Assembly: GCA_009859145.1 (NCBI GenBank)
Contig: VRVR01000014.1
Span: forward strand, 335,373-392,309
DNA: 56,937 nucleotides
From: Andalucia godoyi
Lineage: Eukaryota > Discoba > Jakobea > Jakobida > Andaluciidae
Direction: 5' to 3'
Shown: in pieces, positions 48,206 through 56,937 of the stretch
Layout: each line of letters starts with the position of its first letter
How positions within the stretch are numbered: position 1 is the stretch's first letter
The notes under the pieces: generated by a model
Databases searched by the model: none
Told to the model about the DNA's origin: nothing
Seen by the model: the letters and a program-made list of their open reading frames with translations, nothing else
Translations under genes and position numbers: made by a program

Positions 48206-49819
48206 TTAAAAAGGGTCACTCCTGTACAGAAGAGGGTGTCTAGATTCATCGGACCGCTTCATTTGGTTGTCATAGTCCGAAAGAATATTCGAAACTGATT
48301 GAGGAACATTTCGTAACTCAGCCTCCACCAAACAACCAAGCTCGAGGACATTGTTGGCCACGTCGCCCAAAGCACCGACATCGAGCGCCGTCGAGCCAAT
48401 CCTGCAAACATCCTTTGTCGCCGCACAGGCTTCTCCTCGCTGCAGAAACGAGTCTTCCAGAATGTGCACAGGATACAAACCTTCTGCAAAAGCAGTTGGA
48501 CTCAAATACCATTCATAGGGACACCACGTTTTGCGGAAATTTTCAAGAAGCGGAGCTTTAAAGTACTCCGCTACCTCCTTGCAGGGAAACATGGGCAGTA
48601 TCAGATCTCGCTTCAACGAGAGCGCCAAAGTAGTGGCCTTCTTTGCAGCAGCATATCGTTCTGCGAGATTATTCCCGCATTTGTAGTCGTACGTTAGAAC
48701 ACGTCTTTGGAAATGCTTCATGCCTTCCTTCGTTTTGTCAATGTCGAACAAATCCAAGGAACGCAAGCCGTGAGTCTTCGGCGCGAGGTAATAGTTCGTC
48801 ATGTGAATCGCGATGGCATCCGACGCAAATCCCGCGGCATACCCGGCATAGATGGGATACTTCAGCGTATCCAAAGTTCGAATCCGGACACACCAATCAG
48901 GGTGCAGCTTCGCTCCGCTGTACTCGATCACATCTGTTGAGGAATCTGCGTACCCGTACGAACACATCCACTCTGGATGATCAGTCAACAAGCTGATACC
49001 GTACAGTTGGTCATTGCACACACGCTCATGCAGGAGTAGCACCAATGCATACTCTCTCCAGTAAATCATGGTGCGCTTGGTGGGGAACAACACAAAGAAC
49101 CCCCAGTTTGCAGAAACACCAGACGCCAACTTTCGCAGCACACTGACAGTCCTCGGCAGAGGCCCGTAGTAAGGATAGTCGTACGTGGAGAAGGCAATGT
49201 CTGTATTACCCATGATGTGGGACAGATCCATGGGACCCCGAAACACAACGTCAATGTTGGCATAGATCACAATGTATCCCATTTTCAACAGCATGTAGTT
49301 GATAATCGTCTCGATCACGCCGCTGAAGTTGCCACCGTTTGGCTCAAGATCAAGACCATCTTCATACTCGTCTCCGCACTTTCCCAGATCAAGCTTGTCC
49401 ATGATGAGCGAACCAACGATTGTATGACCAGGAAACTCGCGTTCGACTTCGTCAAACAACGCTTGGTGTCGGACGGCAAGCAGCCAGTTTTTGTAACCAG
49501 CCTTTTCGATATGGTGGATCCAATTGAAAACGGTATCCCCACCAAATGTCGCAACACCAAATACGACCTCTCTTCGATTATCAACCGTGTTGCTCGACAC
49601 AATGTGGCGAACCAGGTCGAACTCATACGAGAGACGCCGGATCAAATGGGCGAATCGTTGCGCAGAGACCAATGGATCCCAGACAGCGGTCGAACCCCAA
49701 TCACTCACAAAAACGCCACCTTCATCGAAACCCAGGTGATGGACTAAAGACCCAAGAAGCGTTACGGCAAGGATTACAGAGACAAAGATAAAGGAGATCG
49801 GAAATCTACAATGTAACAT
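48206..49819 (-). CDS. Type II membrane glycosyltransferase, GT77-like (PF03407 type)
   Basis: The 537-residue protein has one N-terminal signal-anchor (about residues 9-25), then a luminal catalytic domain. The nucleotide-sugar region is YIVIYANIDVVFRGPMDL; the usual DxD metal motif reads Asn188-Ile-Asp190. The later block ANWGFFVLFPTKRTMIYW matches the NxGFxxxRPT motif of this family. It likely acts in the Golgi, adding a sugar such as xylose or arabinose to a glycan; donor and acceptor are unknown. The ATG at 49819 opens the signal-anchor; the frame upstream has only a TTG. A TCTGCTCAG acceptor-like site ends two bases before the ATG. Confidence 0.78.
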   Translation of the reverse strand: MLHCRFPISFIFVSVILAVTLLGSLVHHLGFDEGGVFVSDWGSTAVWDPLVSAQRFAHLIRRLSYEFDLVRHIVSSNTVDNRREVVFGVATFGGDTVFNWIHHIEKAGYKNWLLAVRHQALFDEVEREFPGHTIVGSLIMDKLDLGKCGDEYEDGLDLEPNGGNFSGVIETIINYMLLKMGYIVIYANIDVVFRGPMDLSHIMGNTDIAFSTYDYPYYGPLPRTVSVLRKLASGVSANWGFFVLFPTKRTMIYWREYALVLLLHERVCNDQLYGISLLTDHPEWMCSYGYADSSTDVIEYSGAKLHPDWCVRIRTLDTLKYPIYAGYAAGFASDAIAIHMTNYYLAPKTHGLRSLDLFDIDKTKEGMKHFQRRVLTYDYKCGNNLAERYAAAKKATTLALSLKRDLILPMFPCKEVAEYFKAPLLENFRKTWCPYEWYLSPTAFAEGLYPVHILEDSFLQRGEACAATKDVCRIGSTALDVGALGDVANNVLELGCLVEAELRNVPQSVSNILSDYDNQMKRSDESRHPLLYRSDPF

Positions 49820-50312
49820 CGCTGAGCAGAATGAGCAGAAGACTGCGGCGGTCGCAGGATGAACCGTTTTTATCAAACCGCTGGAATATTGATCCTCTAC
49901 TTAACTGTTTTTTTCTCCCGGTTGCAGCTGCGGAGAGGAGTGACGAAAGAAGTTTCCAGGAAAACCCCTCAAGATAGGAATATTATTTTTACCGGTAGCA
50001 ACTTTTCGAGCTTTTCTCATTGCGTATTAAATTTCGTTTTCACTGTCGTTGACAAAATGCTTGAAGCCCTAACTAGGGTTATTATCTTCAACGCAACACC
50101 ACCGCAGGAAACTGCAGTGAAGCTGCAGCGTCGCTACATTCGTCACTTCTTGATGGGAGATGACACAGCGTCCCCTTTAAAAAGGTCCACGGAATGTGCA
50201 AGCACTGCGTGCAGGCAGTTCTCGGAGCAGAAAATGCGCCGTGAGCTGCCCAGATTTCATCCTGCAAAAAACATTCCAGTGCCTGATTTGTCTTTGCAGG
50301 AAAAAACGCAAC

Positions 50313-50567
50313 ATGGCACACTTATTTGGCCGAATCTGTGCCCCATCTACTCTTTCTGTTTTGAATGCTGTGCAAGAGGAGCGTCCAGTGTCGACTGATC
50401 CACCCTACGAGCGTGAGGGACCGACGGCAGATAGCGGCACGTCTACTGAGCCTCTGAAGAAGCTTCCGCGACAGCAGGTGTCCATCGTGTCGGCTGGGCT
50501 TCGCGAAAGGCGTGAAGCTTGGAGCAATTTTATCCGACGATTCACTAAAAGCCATGTATCGATGTAG
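50313..50567 (+). CDS. Hypothetical 84-residue protein (weak)
   Basis: The frame begins at an ATG 13 bases after a good acceptor-like sequence (TGTCTTTGCAG). The product is hydrophilic with a basic C-terminus. No family is recognised. Confidence 0.3.
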   Translation: MAHLFGRICAPSTLSVLNAVQEERPVSTDPPYEREGPTADSGTSTEPLKKLPRQQVSIVSAGLRERREAWSNFIRRFTKSHVSM

Positions 50568-50850
50568 CATTCCTTTCGGTATTATCAAAGACCCCGCCGT
50601 GAGAGGTGCATTCGAGGATTTCAGGCAGCAGACAATGGAGAAGAACAGCTCATGAGTGAATTAGGGGATTGGATGACTTCTTCTTCTTTTCTTTTTCCAA
50701 CTTTCAAAAAAATTAAAAATTTAATATTAAAAAAAAAAACGCGATGTGTACCGTGAACGGGCGTTTACGTCCCCGCGAAAGTTTGGAAAGCAATATGTCC
50801 AATGTCCAACACATACGGAAAATGGTCCATAGCACGACGTCGTTCAGGAG

Positions 50851-50863
50851 TCATACGTAAAAT
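50851..50863 (+). repeat. Left copy of 13-bp direct repeat
   Basis: TCATACGTAAAAT, identical to 53096-53108. The two flank the transposase gene. Confidence 0.6.
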
Positions 50864-51441
50864 ATTAATTACCTAATTCCCGACTACAGTCGTCTTGTAA
50901 CAATACATAATTCAACAGTGAATCTGTCCTCGCCGCTGCATCCAGTGATGGAATGTGTCACGAGGGACATCCCATGCGTGTGCTCCGAGCCTTCGTTGCC
51001 CGGCGGGGAACTAATCACGCTCGCAGAGAAGAGACAGGAAGGGTGTCACCTGTTGCATTCCGTTGAGTTATGCAGAGTAAGCAGAGTAAGCAGAGCACTG
51101 CATCCAGATTGGGTTCTTTATTGTACCACGCGTGCTCATTGGGGGGCGCGTATGGCAAGGTACAGCGCACACAGCTCCCGCTCCGTCTTGAGCTGGAGAG
51201 GCGCAGTGATGTTCGGCCTGTGCCCATCGGTGAAGCTGTGGCGAATTGGTGATGCAACTGCCAAGCCTACGCTTGTCGACATGGATGTCAGTACGTGTGC
51301 TTGTGTGTGTTTTTGTGTGAGTGACGGTTTGCACGTGTGCTGATCAACTGTTTCTTGTTTTCTTTTATTTTTCGTAATAAAAATCTTTTGCACTAATTTT
51401 CTGATTCCACCACACTCCCCAGCGACGTCGGAGAACAGAAC

Positions 51442-53061
51442 ATGCCTCCGCTACCCGAAGACCACTTCCCAGAGCTCAGCCATGCCACTCTAACAGATTT
51501 CATGTCGAAATCGCAGAGACTGCGTCATCAAAAGCAAGAGAAACGAAACAGGGAAACAGCTGCAAAAGCAGAGCTGGCGTACAAAGCCAGGGAGGCGGCC
51601 GTCCAATCCGGGGTCCGCCACTTTTTAATGAAAGTGGCTGTTGACACCAGCGTGGAACAGAAAGAGGAAGATAAGGAAGGCGAGGAACGGCATTCTGGTG
51701 AAGAGAATAAAGAAAATGCGAATGCAGTGGCGCAGCATCGGCAACCGAGGGACACCATCTGCCAGAGAGACAAGGAAGTTGTCTGGATCAGCATGCGGAC
51801 CAAGACATCCACGTTGCGCGATCTTGCGGCAGTATTGAATCACAAGGAAGCGGCTCTGTACCAGACATATCACCGCGTAGAAAAGCGTGCGAAACGCGGA
51901 GAAGATGCGCTTCAGCCGCTCGCACATGGAGCGATGAATCCCAAATGCCGACGACCTCGACTGCTTTCTGATGACCAGCTTCTTTGGGCAGCGCAGCACC
52001 TGGTAATCGACAACACTCTCCACTACAGAGATCTAATGGGAATGATGCAGAAGCAGTTTCCGGAACTGGAACAGCACAACCTGGAAAACGGAGCTGCAGT
52101 GCTGCAGCACTGGATGCATGTGCATCTGGGATTCCGAGCAGCCGACTTCTATCCTCTCCCACTTAGCAGAAATTTGCCGAGGATTATCGATGCAAGGTAC
52201 CAGTACGCAAAGATGATGTCGACTGTGAAACGCGCAGCGTACGACAATGCAATACTCATCGACGAGGCTCCTTTCAATGTTTGCGTGCTGCCAAACAAAG
52301 GCCTCAGTGTGAAAGGGTGCAGTCCGCTGGTGCCGATTGGAAAGATCGATCTTCCAAACATTTCTGCAATCGTGGCAGTGAACAAAGAGAGGATGATGTA
52401 TTTCGAGTGCTACGACGGCAGAGTGAAAGCACAGACATACGCGGATTTTCTCAGACATCTCTTCGCCGAGTTGCAGAAGACTGGTGGAATTCCCAAGAAA
52501 GGCGACCCAAAACAGCTCATTGTTCAGGACAACTGTGCTATTCACAAAGCAGAAATTGTGCAATCCGAAATCCCAGAAGGCATTGAAATGTGCTTTTTGC
52601 CCGCGTATTCGCCGTTTCTCGATCCTTGTGAAGAAGTCTTCGGCACGTGGAAATGGTATTTCACCCAGATTGTCGTGAGAACTCTTCCGCAATCAAAAGA
52701 GAATCTTGTCGACTTGATATGCAAGGCCTACCGCCAAACCACATCTTCTGAAATCAAAGGTGCGTGGGGTCATTCTCTGTCGTTCTTCACAGATTCCTTG
52801 GACCGCCAGCCGGTCTCAAGGCGGAGGCTTCTTGACCATGTTCATGCAGGAGACGAAAAGGAAGCTGCAGCGATTCGCAAGTTCAGAGAACGGGGATTGG
52901 AGTACGCCCCAGAAAGCACGGGCGAATCGACGGGACTCCGCGAAGAGCATGAAGCGGTCATTGAAGAATCAGACACTGGAGAGCCACAACCAGCCGTCGC
53001 CACCATCCACGCTGCTCAGCAACATCCGGGGGAAAGAGAAGATGACGACGATGATGATTAG
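51442..53061 (+). mobile_element. DDE transposase gene, IS630/Tc1-mariner superfamily
   Basis: The 539-residue frame is intact. The catalytic triad is visible as Asp274 (LIDEAPFN), Asp363 (IVQDNCAIHK) and Glu398 (PAYSPFLDPCEEVFGTWKW), with DD34E spacing. Residues about 115-190 look like the helix-turn-helix DNA-binding region. The N-terminal 110 residues are charged, and the C-terminus ends in a run of aspartates, both unusual extensions. No terminal inverted repeats were found by eye; a 13-bp direct repeat flanks the gene. It is either a recent element or a host gene kept under selection, since no stop or shift is present. Confidence 0.85.
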
Positions 53062-53095
53062 CAATTCGAAAATGAATGTTCTGCTTGGCGTTGTC

Positions 53096-53108
53096 TCATA
53101 CGTAAAAT
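53096..53108 (+). repeat. Right copy of 13-bp direct repeat
   Basis: TCATACGTAAAAT, 35 bases after the transposase stop. Confidence 0.6.
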
Positions 53109-53476
53109 CAGTGGCTCAGTGAAGCCAGAAAAACCAAAAATGCAAGCCACAAAGAAAATCGGCAAGGGAAAAAAAATTTGGCTTCCTAGCGTCAAGCCTT
53201 ACACTTCAAAATGGATCCCTGCCACTGTAAAATGGATCTCTTACATTCCGTGATGTTTGGGTGTACTTTTGTTTGCCAATTTGCGTTCTTCTGGTTTTCA
53301 GTTTTCGAAAGTGTTTGGGGCTCATATACAAGAATAGCGCGGGACGATCCGGCACGAACATCTAGCACAGATTGCTGCACAAGTCTGCCGTTCTGCTTAG
53401 CGCAGTCCTCGTTTTTGTGTTTTGTGCGGTTTCTACTTCCGTCTTCCCGGTTCACTGCGAACGAATTCTTTTTTAA

Positions 53477-54314
53477 ATGTCTTCCAGTACGTCAGTGTAC
53501 GTTCTTCGGTGCGAGCAGGGGCAAGTATTATGTTGGCAAATCCGCCAATGTGAGGAGTCGGATAGCAGATCACATGAAGGATTTGGGAAGTGCGTGGACT
53601 GCAATGTATCGACCGCTGGAGTTGATTGAGGTCATTTCTGGAATTGATGGAATTGATGAAGACAAGTATGTGAAAATGTATATGCAGAAATACGGCATCG
53701 AGAATGTCCGCGGTGGTTCGTATTCGCAACCGGTTCTGCAGTCATCGTCCATCGAAACATTGCATCGAGAGTTGCGCACGGCCGCAGATCGCTGTTGGAG
53801 ATGCGGTCAAGCAGGTCATTTTGTAATGGATTGCCATGTCTTCAACGAATCTTCTACATTGCATAGACCTTGTCAGCGATGTGGCCGTTATGGTGATTGC
53901 ACGGAGCAGTGCTTCGCTCGCACTGTATTCAGTGGGAATGGGTTGCAAAGATTGGAATGCACTCGGTGCGGAAGAAGAGGTCATAGTTCACTCCAATGTT
54001 TTGCGAGAATGGATAGATCCCTCAAAGGAATCGTCTGTTACCGATGTGGTCAAAAAGGCTACTATGCTACGGACTGCTTTGCTCAAGCTGGTGCTTGGCA
54101 TTCGAGTTTCTGTGATGACAAGACGTCGTTTGCGAAGAGTTCGAATTACCGTCATCGAATGCGCCGTCGGGCGGATTGGACAGCGTACCGTGCACAACAT
54201 CCCCAACAGTCGAACTTCGGATTCTCTGACCACTTTCTGTGCCCCTCAAGTTTTCTTGGAGTGCTGATTGTCTCTCTCTTGTGCTGCGTGTTCTTCAAAT
54301 TCTTGACCAAGTAA
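53477..54314 (+). pseudogene. GIY-YIG nuclease-like protein with four zinc knuckles and C-terminal membrane helix; 1-nt frame break
   Basis: The first part of the GIY-YIG domain (TSVYVLRCEQ) is encoded from an ATG at 53477. The rest (GKYYVGKSANVRSRIADH) lies one base ahead in frame. The shift falls in a GGGG run at 53518-53521; skipping one G would give about 278 residues. The second frame is also open further upstream (from 53211), but that stretch is unlike the family. After the domain come four CCHC knuckles: two are canonical (CWRCGQAGHFVMDC, CTRCGRRGHSSLQC); the second has Asp and the fourth Tyr in place of His. A hydrophobic 18-residue segment lies at the extreme C-terminus. The family is known in protists and large DNA viruses. 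The break may be damage, sequence error or frameshifting. Confidence 0.75.
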
Positions 54315-54371
54315 CAACTCACGAAAATTCCCCGGATCACATCCGTTTTCTTCGGGTTTGAACCACGTTTT

Positions 54372-54831
54372 TTAAAACAGTTTCGTGAAATACAGCTCCT
54401 TCTGCGTTCGTGATACAGTGCCTTCAAGTGTTCCATCCGATGCGTAGAGGAGGATCACACCATTTGCAACTTGGCTGAGGTCAATATTTTCGTGCAAATG
54501 CGAAGTCCTCAATTCACACATATCCAGAGCACTGGATATCATTTCTGGTGTCGTACTTACGTGTTTGATCGCGGTTTTCGTTCTGACTGCGACTGTATCC
54601 ATACTTTTCTCGTCTACTAAATTCAGATATCCCGACTCTGGTCCCCGAACAGTGAAAAGATCCTGATTGGCGACAGAAGATTCGAAGTAAAGAGCTTCGT
54701 CTGAGCTGCCTCATTTCCAAATCGCGAATTATGGCCAGGGAAGTGTCGGAACGGAACATAAAAAGGAAGCCTTCTTTCGTCTGGTTCGTGCTCGAGTTGA
54801 ACTTCCCAATGTAAACACCTGGTAACTTCAA
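54372..54831 (-). pseudogene. Shifted coding remnant downstream of the kinase gene
   Basis: Two minus frames, 54831-54514 and about 54708-54372, look protein-like in their complementary parts: GVYIGKFNSSTNQTKEGF in the first, GYLNLVDEKSMDTVAVRTK and ANGVILLYASDGTLEGTV in the second. They differ by one base. No start is evident for the first, and it abuts the kinase stop. It may be the tail of a longer or older gene. No family is recognised. Confidence 0.4.
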
Positions 54832-56651
54832 CCACGGACAGCCGCACAGAACTCCCGAATGCGTCCAGCCGTTGCATTGTCCACGCTACACCGCTCTTCC
54901 AGCTCAAAAAGTGTAGGCGCTGCGTCCCGTAGCTGCTGGTAAAACAATCGCAGAGAATCGCGGCCGAACAGCACCGGTGTATCAAGCGAGGTATCCAGCA
55001 GATGAGTGATGATTTCTCTTCGAATCTTGAACAAGTCGTCCTTCGTCCGCACGCGAGTGTGTGAGTCCTGTTGCAGATTCTTCCTCTCATCAAGAACAAT
55101 GGCCATTGGCGGCAGCCACGAGAGCACGTCGCCGAATGCAATGCATATCGTGGTCAGCATTGCCTGTTGCAAGCAGACCTGCAATCGCTCGCCATCGGAC
55201 AGATCGGCCAACGACGCCACTGCATCCAGCCAGTCGGGCGAGAAGGCAGCATGGTAGTGAAACTCATTTTTGTCTCGTTTTTGCATAAACGACGCACCGC
55301 CCCAGTCAATCAAGCATATGGGAAATCGCACGGCAGCTTGTTGCTCATCCAGCAACACGATGTTCTGCGGACAAATATCCATGTGGTGGATGCCATTCTC
55401 GTGGCAATTCGACACGATGGATGTCAGCTGAAGAAGGAGCTCGGCGCAGTAAAGCATCGCATGGTCGGAAAAGCACGATGCAAGCGGCAAAGGATTGCCG
55501 ACGGGAGTCGTGCACAGAATGCCGCCACGCTCGGACTGCTCGGCGAGAACAAGAGACGGCACCCAGTACTTGTGAGCGTCCCAGTCGATTCTCGAAATTT
55601 CGAGCAGCACACTTCGCTCCGTTTCCATCTCACCCAGCTTCGAAGGTGGAAAGATCTTCACGACAACTGGGGTCGTTTGATCCACCACACCCGTCGCAAC
55701 CTCGACTGCATCCGGCTCTCCCACTCCATGCACGGGTCCACGCTGCAGCATCCCGGTTAACTGGAGTCGACGTGACACGGAGAGTGATTCGACAATGGCA
55801 GACGATGCAGTGGACACGACGGGAGGTGCTTCGCCGTCCCAGGAACACATCGTGTGGGAATCAAATGACAGCAACATGCACAGTGCACGCAAGCCCTGTG
55901 TGTCCAGTGCAACGGGATTGGTTTGCAGCAGATCATAGTCCCAGCCGCTGCGCGTCTGCAGAATGCGCAGATGCAGGAACACGATCGACGTGCGGTTGCA
56001 CGCAAATCCCCAGTACGAGCGTCGGCGTATCCCGCACTCTTCGACCATGTGTGCAAAGCGTTGGTACACTTGCTGGACAGCCTCCTTCAACTTCGCATCC
56101 GCAACCTCACCGCTCGATGCTTTGAGCTCTCCCACAAGACACGCTTCGAAATATGTGGCCAGCCGCCGTGCAACGCGTCCTCGGCAAAAAAGCAAGTCCA
56201 CGCGCTGGATCAGTCCATAGAGGCCGCTTCTCGAAAAATCGACCACATGCACATCGCCGTGCTTGGAAAGAAATCGCATGAAAAATAGCCGAACCTGATC
56301 ATGCAACTGTGGCTCGGGACAGTCTAGAGGCAAACTTCCCACAGTATCATTCCACAGGGTTTGGAAATCATTCCAATGCAAAAGAGAAACCTCAGCGAAG
56401 GCGAAGAGCTGCTGCAGAGTAGCTCTCGAGGTGCAGAGGGTTGTACCCCGACTGCGTGAAGATGAGCCGACTGCCAGTAGGTCTCGCGAGAGTCCGATGA
56501 GGAACGTTTCGATCCTCGACTTTTTCAATTCATCTTCAAGCCATTGCTCCCTGCTCTGCGACTTCTCTTTTTCTTGCCGTTCCTTTTCTTTCTCACGATT
56601 TAATTGCTCGACTTGCTGACGCAACCTCTGCAGCTCATCGTTTGGATCCAT
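54828..56651 (-). CDS. Crinkler-like protein with N-terminal coiled coil and kinase-like domain
   Basis: The 607-residue protein begins with a charged coiled coil (about 1-45), then a helical middle domain with no clear match, then a divergent protein kinase at about 310-580. Kinase residues visible: VVVKIF (ATP lysine), a catalytic loop HMDICPQNIVLL with Asp and Asn in place, and DWGGA where kinases have DFG. This arrangement is typical of Crinkler-type and FunK-like kinases found in oomycetes, fungi and many protists, often next to transposons. The role may be effector, conflict or housekeeping; sequence does not say. The ATG at 56651 is the first real ATG; GTG lies three codons before. Confidence 0.7.
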   Translation of the reverse strand: MDPNDELQRLRQQVEQLNREKEKERQEKEKSQSREQWLEDELKKSRIETFLIGLSRDLLAVGSSSRSRGTTLCTSRATLQQLFAFAEVSLLHWNDFQTLWNDTVGSLPLDCPEPQLHDQVRLFFMRFLSKHGDVHVVDFSRSGLYGLIQRVDLLFCRGRVARRLATYFEACLVGELKASSGEVADAKLKEAVQQVYQRFAHMVEECGIRRRSYWGFACNRTSIVFLHLRILQTRSGWDYDLLQTNPVALDTQGLRALCMLLSFDSHTMCSWDGEAPPVVSTASSAIVESLSVSRRLQLTGMLQRGPVHGVGEPDAVEVATGVVDQTTPVVVKIFPPSKLGEMETERSVLLEISRIDWDAHKYWVPSLVLAEQSERGGILCTTPVGNPLPLASCFSDHAMLYCAELLLQLTSIVSNCHENGIHHMDICPQNIVLLDEQQAAVRFPICLIDWGGASFMQKRDKNEFHYHAAFSPDWLDAVASLADLSDGERLQVCLQQAMLTTICIAFGDVLSWLPPMAIVLDERKNLQQDSHTRVRTKDDLFKIRREIITHLLDTSLDTPVLFGRDSLRLFYQQLRDAAPTLFELEERCSVDNATAGRIREFCAAVRG

Positions 56652-56937
56652 TGCGCTCACAGTTTAACAGGAAAACGCTTTTTGAAGAAAGGAAAGGGGA
56701 GGGGAAAAGAAAAATGGTGAAGGACCCGGAAACAAAATAAAAAAGAATGGAAAAGGAATGAGACTTGTCACGCGCTATCTGGATTTACGCCAGATCGAGT
56801 TACTGCAAAAATCAAAACCCCCAAATCAATTTCGCACTCAGTAAACTTAAATTATCTATCTTTATTGTGCACTGCAGTCCTTCGGTTTGAACCCAGCTGA
56901 GCACAAAACCTGTCGCGCTGACGCGGTTTTTAAAATT
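56652..56937. other. Right end, no gene seen
   Basis: Purine-rich next to the kinase start, AT-rich beyond 56800. No frame of note. Confidence 0.4.

Larger units (their letters stand above)
49820..51441. other. Gene-poor region between glycosyltransferase and transposase
   Basis: No recognised family. A plus frame 49859-50398 (179 codons) and a small frame 50313-50567 occur. AT-rich DNA at 50690-50735 and 50855-50910. A TCATACGTAAAAT direct-repeat copy is at 50851-50863. A CCCCAG acceptor-like site at 51422 precedes the transposase ATG. Confidence 0.4.

Noticed and set aside
51060-51343. Repeated GCAGAGTAA segment and short frames before the transposase
   Set aside because: The short repeat at about 51070-51091 is only two or three units, and the frames have no family.
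52033-52692. 219-codon minus frame under the transposase
   Set aside because: It is antisense to the DDE core and follows its codon pattern.
1-56937. tRNA, rRNA and other structured RNA genes
   Set aside because: No T-loop plus acceptor pairing or rRNA-like block was found by eye in the gaps; a covariance search would be needed to be certain.

Overview
The window is nuclear DNA of a unicellular eukaryote. It is gene-dense, with about 20 protein genes in 57 kb on both strands. Most genes are single exons. The few introns supported by protein homology are GT-AG (213 and 109 bp in DNA polymerase epsilon, and a proposed 31 bp intron in an ATP synthase subunit gene). Mitochondrial genes (Tam41, ATP synthase F6-like), sterol synthesis (squalene epoxidase), an endosomal-type Na+/H+ exchanger, a two-pore channel and a large membrane adenylyl cyclase point to an aerobic, free-living protist or alga. 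I cannot name the lineage. Many start codons are preceded by a pyrimidine tract and a YAG trinucleotide, which suggests leader introns or trans-splicing. No tRNA, rRNA or CRISPR was recognised.

Layout. 0-13.4 kb: a short copine-type vWA protein; a secreted or surface protein with a seven-bladed propeller and about 53 CxxC motifs; a secreted carboxylesterase (minus); mitochondrial CDP-DAG synthase Tam41; an ALKBH1-cupin fusion; and a coiled-coil protein. 13.7-23.2 kb: the catalytic subunit of DNA polymerase epsilon (minus, three exons), a condensation/acyltransferase-like protein and the F6-like ATP synthase subunit (minus). 23.9-33.7 kb: a giant ASH/MSP-domain protein and squalene epoxidase. 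34-46.5 kb: a phage-like Pyr_excise-type protein with a 1-nt frame break (minus), an NHE antiporter (minus), a two-pore channel and a PAS-adenylyl cyclase (minus). 46.5-57 kb: a sparser, accessory-looking region with a GT77-like glycosyltransferase (minus), a DDE transposase flanked by a 13-bp direct repeat, a GIY-YIG/zinc-knuckle protein with a 1-nt frame break, shifted coding remnants, and a Crinkler-like coiled-coil/kinase protein (minus).

The genes do not form an operon-like unit; they are independent eukaryotic transcription units, often convergent or divergent. The most unusual points are the absence of the CysB cysteines from the polymerase epsilon tail, the ALKBH1-cupin fusion, the frame-broken nuclease-type genes, and the clustering of transposase, GIY-YIG and Crinkler-like genes at the right end.
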